A stretch of DNA of 64,000 bases, from positions 1,550,001 to 1,614,000 of the forward strand of contig NZ_CP020809.1 in the NCBI RefSeq assembly GCF_002157835.1, written 5' to 3'. Position 1 is the stretch's first letter. The number at the start of each line of letters is the position of its first letter. The stretch is from Mycobacterium dioxanotrophicus. Lineage in GTDB: Bacteria; Actinomycetota; Actinomycetes; Mycobacteriales; Mycobacteriaceae. This document shows positions 57,968 to 64,000 of the stretch, piece by piece. The notes under the pieces are model-generated. The model saw only the letters and a list, made by a program, of their open reading frames with translations, did not search any database and was not told the origin of the DNA. The position numbers were made by a program, and so were the translations under genes.

Positions 57968-59290
57968 TCAGGTGAACAGCGTCGAGCCCCAGTAGGCGGA
58001 GTCGTCGCCTTCGCGCAGGCCCGGCGGGCACGCGAAGATGCCCGACCCGGTGTGGGTGATGTACTCGTTGAGCGCATCCTTGCGGGCCAGCTCGCGCTGC
58101 ATGGGGATGAACTGCTTCGAGGGGCTGCGCACGAAGGCGATGAAGAACAGCCCGGCGTCGAGGTGGCCGAAACCGTCTGAGCCGTCGGTGAAGTTGTAGC
58201 CGCGACGCAGGAGCTGAATGCCGCCGTTGTGTTGCGCCGACGCCAACCGGACATGTGCAGCCATGTCGATCAACGGATTGCCCTTGTCGTCGGCGATGTC
58301 GAAGTCGAGTTCCTCGAACTCCTGCCGCAACCCCATCGGCGCGCCGCTGCCCTTCTGCCTGCCGATGACCCGTTCCTGCTCCAGCAGTGTTGTGCGGTCC
58401 CAACTTTCGATGCGCATGCGGATGCGGCGGGACACCAGGTAAGAGCCGCCGGTGAGCCAGGCCGGCCCGTCACCTTCGGCGACCCAGACGTTCTGGTTGA
58501 GCAGGTCGGTCTCGTCGGACTTCAGGTTGGCCGTTCCGTCCTTGAACCCGAACAGGTTTCGCGGTGTCTCCTGATCGCGCGTGGTCGATGACGTGCGGCC
58601 GAACCCCAGCTGGGAATAGCGCACGGCGACCGTGCCGAAGCCGACGCGGGCGAGATTGCGGATGGCGTGCACGGCGACCTGGGGGTCGTTCGCGCAGGCC
58701 TGCACAACGATGTCGCCGCCGCAGCGGGCCGGGTCCATCGTCTCGTTGGGGAACTTCGGCAGATCCACCAACTCGGCGGGCCGCTGGTTGGCGATGCCGA
58801 AGCGGTCCTTGCCGTCTTTGAGGAAGAACGACGGCCCGAAACCGATCGTCAACGTCAACTGCGAAGCAGGTAACCCCAGCGCCTCGCCGGTGTCCGACGG
58901 TGGGGCATAGGGATTTCCGTCGACGGCTCCGCCGACTTCGGTCTCCTGGCCGCGGGTCATCCGCTCGGCCATCCGGGTCCACTGCTTGAGCAGGTTGATG
59001 ACGTCGGCGCGGTTTTCGGTGGTGACGTCGAAGGTGCAGAAGTGCATCCGGTCCTGCGCCTCGGTGATGATGCCGGCTTGGCGCTGGCCACGGAACGGGA
59101 CCGGGCCCGTCAAGGCGCCGTGCGGTGTGCTGGCTGCCGAGGCCCGGCCGGCCAGCGCACCCGCGCTGGCCGCGCCGACTACCGCCGCGGTGACCCCCGC
59201 CGCACCGAACAACTTGCGGCGGGAGAACCCGCCGCCTGCTGGTGTGGCGCCGGGATCAGAGGACGCGGTCTCACTGGTGGGCGATGACAC
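57968..59290 (-). CDS. efeB: Tat-exported DyP-type haem peroxidase of the EfeUOB system
   Basis: A 440-residue dye-decolorising peroxidase. The N-terminus has the twin-arginine motif FSRRKLFGAAG and a hydrophobic segment with AGALAGRASA. The DyP signature FGFKDGTANL (GxxDG, distal Asp) lies mid-protein, and the proximal His is in the region MAAHVRLASAQHNGG, before GYNFTDGSDGFGHLDAGLFF. Acts outside the membrane with EfeO/EfeU in iron uptake or haem/ferrous oxidation. Its start overlaps efeO by 20 bp. Confidence 0.93.
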   Translation of the reverse strand: MSSPTSETASSDPGATPAGGGFSRRKLFGAAGVTAAVVGAASAGALAGRASAASTPHGALTGPVPFRGQRQAGIITEAQDRMHFCTFDVTTENRADVINLLKQWTRMAERMTRGQETEVGGAVDGNPYAPPSDTGEALGLPASQLTLTIGFGPSFFLKDGKDRFGIANQRPAELVDLPKFPNETMDPARCGGDIVVQACANDPQVAVHAIRNLARVGFGTVAVRYSQLGFGRTSSTTRDQETPRNLFGFKDGTANLKSDETDLLNQNVWVAEGDGPAWLTGGSYLVSRRIRMRIESWDRTTLLEQERVIGRQKGSGAPMGLRQEFEELDFDIADDKGNPLIDMAAHVRLASAQHNGGIQLLRRGYNFTDGSDGFGHLDAGLFFIAFVRSPSKQFIPMQRELARKDALNEYITHTGSGIFACPPGLREGDDSAYWGSTLFT

Positions 59291-60437
59291 CTTGCACCTG
59301 GCTCACTTCGTTGCTCAGCGCATCGATCGCACGCGACAGTTCCTGCCGCTGCGGATCGGTCACCAGGTCGTAGGACACGAAGCCGTCACCCTTGCGGTAC
59401 TTCTCCAGGAGCTTCTCGACGTCGGCGAACCGCTGGTCGACCCGCTTGCCCAGATCGGCGTTGCGCTCGTCGAGGATCGGGCGCACCGAGGCCACCGCGG
59501 TCTGCGAGCCCTCGACGTTGGCCTTGAAGTCCCACAGATCGGTGTGGCTGAAGATGTCCTCTTCACCGCTGATCTTGCTCTTGGAGATCTCGTCGAGCAG
59601 GCCCTGGGCGCCACCGGCGATCTGGGTCGAATCGATGGTCCACGTCGGCGCCTTCACGCCCGCGTCGAGCTCCTTGACGTCGGCCACCAACTGGTCGGCG
59701 ATGGCGTCGGAGTCGGGCTGCAGGCCGGTGACCCACAGGTCCTTCTCCAGGCGGTGGAAGCCGGTCCACTTCTGGCCCGGTTCCAGGTCGGCTTCCCGCA
59801 GGTCGATGCGCGGGTCGAGATCGTTGGGGAACGATTCGGCGACCGGCTCGATGCGCTCGTAGTAGGTGCGGGTGGTCGGGTAGAGCGCCTTTGCCTTGGC
59901 GATGTCCTTGGCCTTGATCGCCGCCACGAAGGCCTCGGTGGCGGGCACCAGGGCGTCGGTCTGGCTGTTCACGTACCGCTTGTAGCTGTCGGCGGCTTCT
60001 TTGAACTTGCCCTCGGTGTCGATCTTCACTGCGTCACCGGTGACGGTGAAGTCTCCGCGGATGCCTTCACCGACCATGCCGGGACGGCACGAGGTCTGGT
60101 AGGTGCCCGGCTCGGTGAGCTGCACGATGAGCTGACGCTTGAGGCCGGGGGAGATGTTCTCCACCTCGCCCATCACGCGCTCGCCTTCGCCGTAGACGTA
60201 GAACTCGGTGACCTTTTCGCCGCTGTTGTTCACCACGAACGTGGTGGGGCCGGTGGTGGCGGAGGTCCCCGAGAGCTTGCACCCGGTCTCGGACGCGTCG
60301 ACCGTGATCGGCGCGGCCTTGTCCTTGCCGTCCGCGCTGGGGCTGGAATCCTTGGCCTGGCAGCCGGCCAGGGAGAACCCGGCCAGGAGCGCGGCGGTTG
60401 CCGCCACCCCGGTCTTCACGGCAGGTGTGAGCTTCAC
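59271..60437 (-). CDS. efeO: Iron uptake lipoprotein EfeO
   Basis: A 388-residue lipoprotein with signal peptide and lipobox SLAGC near residue 26. An N-terminal cupredoxin-like domain (ITVDASETGCKLSGTSATTGPTTFVVNN) is followed by an M75-type helical domain with the metal motif HRLE (TGFHRLEKDLW). It captures iron and passes it to EfeU. Its ATG overlaps the efeU stop by 4 bp. Confidence 0.93.
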   Translation of the reverse strand: MKLTPAVKTGVAATAALLAGFSLAGCQAKDSSPSADGKDKAAPITVDASETGCKLSGTSATTGPTTFVVNNSGEKVTEFYVYGEGERVMGEVENISPGLKRQLIVQLTEPGTYQTSCRPGMVGEGIRGDFTVTGDAVKIDTEGKFKEAADSYKRYVNSQTDALVPATEAFVAAIKAKDIAKAKALYPTTRTYYERIEPVAESFPNDLDPRIDLREADLEPGQKWTGFHRLEKDLWVTGLQPDSDAIADQLVADVKELDAGVKAPTWTIDSTQIAGGAQGLLDEISKSKISGEEDIFSHTDLWDFKANVEGSQTAVASVRPILDERNADLGKRVDQRFADVEKLLEKYRKGDGFVSYDLVTDPQRQELSRAIDALSNEVSQVQGVIAHQ

Positions 60438-61384
60438 TTGGTCGACCTTTCGGATGTGGGAGAGGGTTCCGGGTCGGCAGTCGACTCGGCGGTGTCAGGA
60501 GTCTGGGAAGGCGCGGGCTTGGCCGGAGTGCGGGTGCCGGAGGGGCGGAAGAACAAGGCCAGCACGATGACCAGATAGGCCAGCCAGGCGGCGAACTGCA
60601 GCACCGTCGGGGTGGGGTCGATGTTGAAGACGCCCTGGATGATCTCGCCGTACCAGGCGGACCAATCAAATGCACCGCTCATGTCGAACGCGACGGAGCC
60701 GAGGCCGGGGATCCAGCCGACGGTCTGCAGCGCCTTGACGCCGTAGGCGAGGATGCCTGCGGCGACGACGATGAGGAAGGCGCCGGTGTAGGTGAAGAAC
60801 TTGGCGAGGTTGATGCGGACCGCGCCGGCGTACATGCCGTAGGCGATGGCGGTGGCGATCAGCACGCCGACGATCAGCCCGATCAGCGGCCAGAGGGTCT
60901 CGGCTTCGGCGTAGCCGACCATGAACAGCGCGGTCTCCACGCCTTCGCGGCCCACCGCTAAGAACGCGAGCAGCGCGACGGCGACTCCGCCGGTCTCCAA
61001 TGCCTGCGACATGCCGCTGCGCAGCTCACCCGAGATCGACGCGGCGGCCTTACGCATCCACAGCACCATCGTGGTGACGATGACGACGGCCACGAGCGAT
61101 GCGACACCGGCAATGGCTTCGGCGCCCAGTCCGCTGATGGTGTTTTCGCCCAACTGGATCACCAGGAACACGGTGATCGTCATGGCGATTGCTGCGGCGA
61201 CGCCCAGCCATACCCATTTCAGGGCGTCACGGCGGTCGGACTTGACCAGGAATGCCACCAGGATCGATACGACGATTGCGGTTTCGAGGCCCTCGCGCAG
61301 GCCGATCAAACCGCTGCCGAACAGCTGTGATGTGACGTTTGATGCGGCCAGGATGGTCGTCGCAGCGTCTGCGCTGGCAATCAT
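60434..61384 (-). CDS. efeU: Ferrous/ferric iron permease EfeU (FTR1 family)
   Basis: A 316-residue seven-helix permease. Two REGLE-type motifs are visible: GLREGLETAIVVS (helix 1) and GREGVETALFM (helix 4), the iron-binding pair of FTR1/EfeU. The Pro/Ser/Thr/Glu-rich C-terminus is cytoplasmic or exposed and low complexity. ATG 61384 is chosen; a longer frame to 61435 would include the promoter. It is the first gene of the efeUOB operon, with metal-regulator-like sites just upstream. Confidence 0.93.
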   Translation of the reverse strand: MIASADAATTILAASNVTSQLFGSGLIGLREGLETAIVVSILVAFLVKSDRRDALKWVWLGVAAAIAMTITVFLVIQLGENTISGLGAEAIAGVASLVAVVIVTTMVLWMRKAAASISGELRSGMSQALETGGVAVALLAFLAVGREGVETALFMVGYAEAETLWPLIGLIVGVLIATAIAYGMYAGAVRINLAKFFTYTGAFLIVVAAGILAYGVKALQTVGWIPGLGSVAFDMSGAFDWSAWYGEIIQGVFNIDPTPTVLQFAAWLAYLVIVLALFFRPSGTRTPAKPAPSQTPDTAESTADPEPSPTSERSTK

Positions 61385-61425
61385 GTGTAGCGTCCTCGCT
61401 AGACCGGGTAAAGAAACATAGCCTT

Positions 61426-61456
61426 GCCTTGCCATGGCAAGGCGTGCCTCACCTTA
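61426..61456. promoter_or_regulatory. Metal-regulator operator upstream of efeUOB
   Basis: GCCTTGCCATGGCAAGGC (61426-61443) is a perfect 18-bp palindrome. Overlapping it, the minus strand of 61438-61456 reads TAAGGTGAGGCACGCCTTG, matching the IdeR/DtxR consensus at about 12 of 19 positions. Both lie 42-72 bp upstream of efeU and next to a TATGTT -10-like element, so iron-dependent repression is likely. Confidence 0.6.
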
Positions 61457-61569
61457 GCAGGGGCTGAGGAGCACCTGGATATGTTCGAGCCCGGGGGACC
61501 GTCGGGCGCATGGCACATCGGACGCATGGGACGATGGGTGCCGAGTAGAGCAGGGGTTGAGGGAGTCCA

Positions 61570-62301
61570 GTGTCGCCAGTTCGATGGCTGCGGGCTGTCG
61601 CAGTGGTTGTGGCGGCAGCGCTGCTGATGGCTTCCAGCTGCTCGTGGCAGCTCGGCATCCCGATTCCCGACGGAGTGCCGCCGCCCGCGGGTGATCGGGT
61701 GCCCGCCGTCGACACCTACGCCAAGGGCCGTCCCGCCGACCAGCTGCACGAGTGGGCTGCCGAGCGCGCACCCAAACTGGGCATGCCGATCAACGCGCTG
61801 GAGGCCTACGCCTATGCGGCGCGCGTCGCCGAGGTCGAGAACCCGAACTGCCGTCTGGCCTGGACCACCCTGGCCGGGATCGGGATGGTGGAGAGCCACC
61901 ACGGCACGTACCGGGGCGCGATGATCGCGCCGAATGGTGATGTGACCCCACCGATCCGCGGCGTGCAGCTCGACGGCACATCGGGAAATCTGCATATCGC
62001 CGACACCGATCGCGGCCTGCTCGACGGGGACGCCACGCTGGACCGGGCGATGGGACCGATGCAGTTCATCCCCGAGACCTGGCGCCTGTTCGGGGTGGAC
62101 GGCAACAACGACGGCAAGGTCAGCCCCGACAACTTCGACGACGCGGCCTTGTCGGCGGCCGGCTATCTGTGCTGGAACGGCAAGAATCTGTCGACGCCCC
62201 GCGGCTGGATGAAGGCTCTGAGGGCGTACAACAACTCTGACCAGTACGCCCGTACGGTGCGCGATTGGGCAACGGCGTACGCCGGCGGCCACCCCCTCTG
62301 A
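61570..62301 (+). CDS. lpqU: Lytic transglycosylase-type lipoprotein LpqU
   Basis: A 243-residue lipoprotein (lipobox LMASSC) with an SLT/MltB-like domain. The catalytic Glu is in GIGMVESHHGTYRGA, and AMGPMQFIPETWRLFGVDGNNDG and ALRAYNNSDQYARTV are standard for the family. It would cut peptidoglycan glycan strands. GTG 61570 start; position equals Rv1022, upstream of eno. Divergent from efeUOB. Confidence 0.92.
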   Translation: MSPVRWLRAVAVVVAAALLMASSCSWQLGIPIPDGVPPPAGDRVPAVDTYAKGRPADQLHEWAAERAPKLGMPINALEAYAYAARVAEVENPNCRLAWTTLAGIGMVESHHGTYRGAMIAPNGDVTPPIRGVQLDGTSGNLHIADTDRGLLDGDATLDRAMGPMQFIPETWRLFGVDGNNDGKVSPDNFDDAALSAAGYLCWNGKNLSTPRGWMKALRAYNNSDQYARTVRDWATAYAGGHPL

Positions 62302-62325
62302 CACGCCGCGCCGCCGGTCAGGCTC

Positions 62326-63663
<1,338 letters not shown>

Positions 63664-63693
63664 TCCGACCCGATGCGGCGGTGATCTGAAGAC

Positions 63694-64000
63694 GATGCCC
63701 GAAGCGAAACGACCCGATCCCAAGCGGCGGTCCCCGGCCTCCCGGCCGGGGGGCCCGGGCAAGAACGGCGGGTCGAATCGTCCCCGCGCCGGCCAGGCGC
63801 GGCGGCGGGTGTCGGAGCCGCGCCCCTCGGCACCGGAACCGGTGGCCGAGGAGACCATCACCAAAGCCATTGCGGTACAGGCCGAACAGCAAGCCGAGCT
63901 GCAGTCCGAGCAGCGCTTCGGGTCTGCAGCGCGGCGCGCAGCGATCCTGGCCGCGGTGGTGTGTGTGCTGACGCTGACCATCGCGGGGCCGGTCCGCACG
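63694..64000 (+). CDS. FtsB/DivIC-family septum formation protein, partial
   Basis: The first ~102 codons of a gene that continues beyond the window. The N-terminus is a long basic, Pro/Arg/Gly-rich disordered region (PEAKRPDPKRRSPASRPGG) followed by a Glu/Gln-rich stretch and one transmembrane helix starting near residue 83 (RAAILAAVVCVLTLTIAGPVRT). This is the layout of mycobacterial FtsB-like Rv1024; the expected coiled coil lies outside the window. Start ATG 63694. Confidence 0.8.

Noticed and set aside
58986..60578. 530-codon plus-strand frame over efeO/efeB
   Set aside because: Antisense shadow; low-complexity Gly/Leu/Asp composition and no RBS.

Overview
The window is a high-GC actinobacterial chromosome segment from a fast-growing mycobacterium (Mycolicibacterium type). 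The gene order (5-FCL, galU, moeA1/glp, rimJ-like GNAT, glpR, tRNA-Ala, cAMP-dependent acetyltransferase, alkB-like, arcA, pmt, rsmI, pabB, metG, tatD, rpfB, ksgA, ispE, pks16, pth, rplY, lpqT, prsA, glmU, tetR, mfd, mazG, lpqU, eno, ftsB-like) follows the M. tuberculosis Rv0992c-Rv1024 block. It is expanded with genes typical of fast growers: a catalase operon, kup, gdhA, an ECF41 sigma module, an asparagine-type permease, a protein kinase, efeUOB and a second lysA-like gene. This identification comes from recalled synteny and protein motifs, not from a database search.

Layout. 1-5.4 kb: C1/nucleotide-sugar metabolism and the putative Glp/GlpR division pair, ending in tRNA-Ala(CGC) and a strong terminator. 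5.4-12.4 kb: small membrane protein, MarR regulator divergent from a Fur-type repressor and monofunctional catalase, Kup potassium permease, cAMP-gated lysine acetyltransferase, LpqN/T-like lipoprotein. 12.4-17.8 kb: small secreted protein, two related lipoproteins, AlkB-like dioxygenase, SoxR, arginine deiminase, and a DUF559-type nuclease gene bracketed by palindromic repeats. 17.8-26.2 kb: protein O-mannosyltransferase, RsmI, an inserted MarR plus two-decarboxylase cassette, PabB, ECF41 sigma factor with its oxidoreductase. 26.2-37.6 kb: GdhA, MetG, TatD, RpfB-KsgA, permease, Ser/Thr kinase, IspE, acyl-AMP ligase. 37.6-45.5 kb: conserved membrane protein, QueG-like Fe-S protein, then the minus-strand run Pth, L25, SDR, LpqT, ArsC-like, PrsA, GlmU, tRNA-Gln(TTG). 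45.5-53 kb: TetR, PLP decarboxylase, Mfd, MazG and a repeat-rich gap. 53-57 kb: an IS3-family element inserted in frame-restorable fashion into a gene for a large exported protein. 57-64 kb: serine hydrolase, EfeUOB iron uptake, LpqU, enolase and the start of an FtsB/DivIC-like gene.

The strongest non-routine signals are: (1) an IS3-family insertion with intact ends and a 3-bp duplication whose removal exactly restores a 717-codon reading frame; (2) dispersed palindromic repeat families, one bracketing a DUF559 nuclease gene and another bracketing a two-gene block; (3) an ECF41 promoter in front of its own operon; (4) a ksgA gene whose only plausible start is CTG, forming a CTGA stop/start overlap with rpfB; (5) a 32-bp inverted repeat abutting the start codon of an orphan QueG-like Fe-S protein; (6) a small MarR-controlled aromatic decarboxylase cassette. 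No CRISPR array or phage was seen, and none of these amounts to a proven new system.
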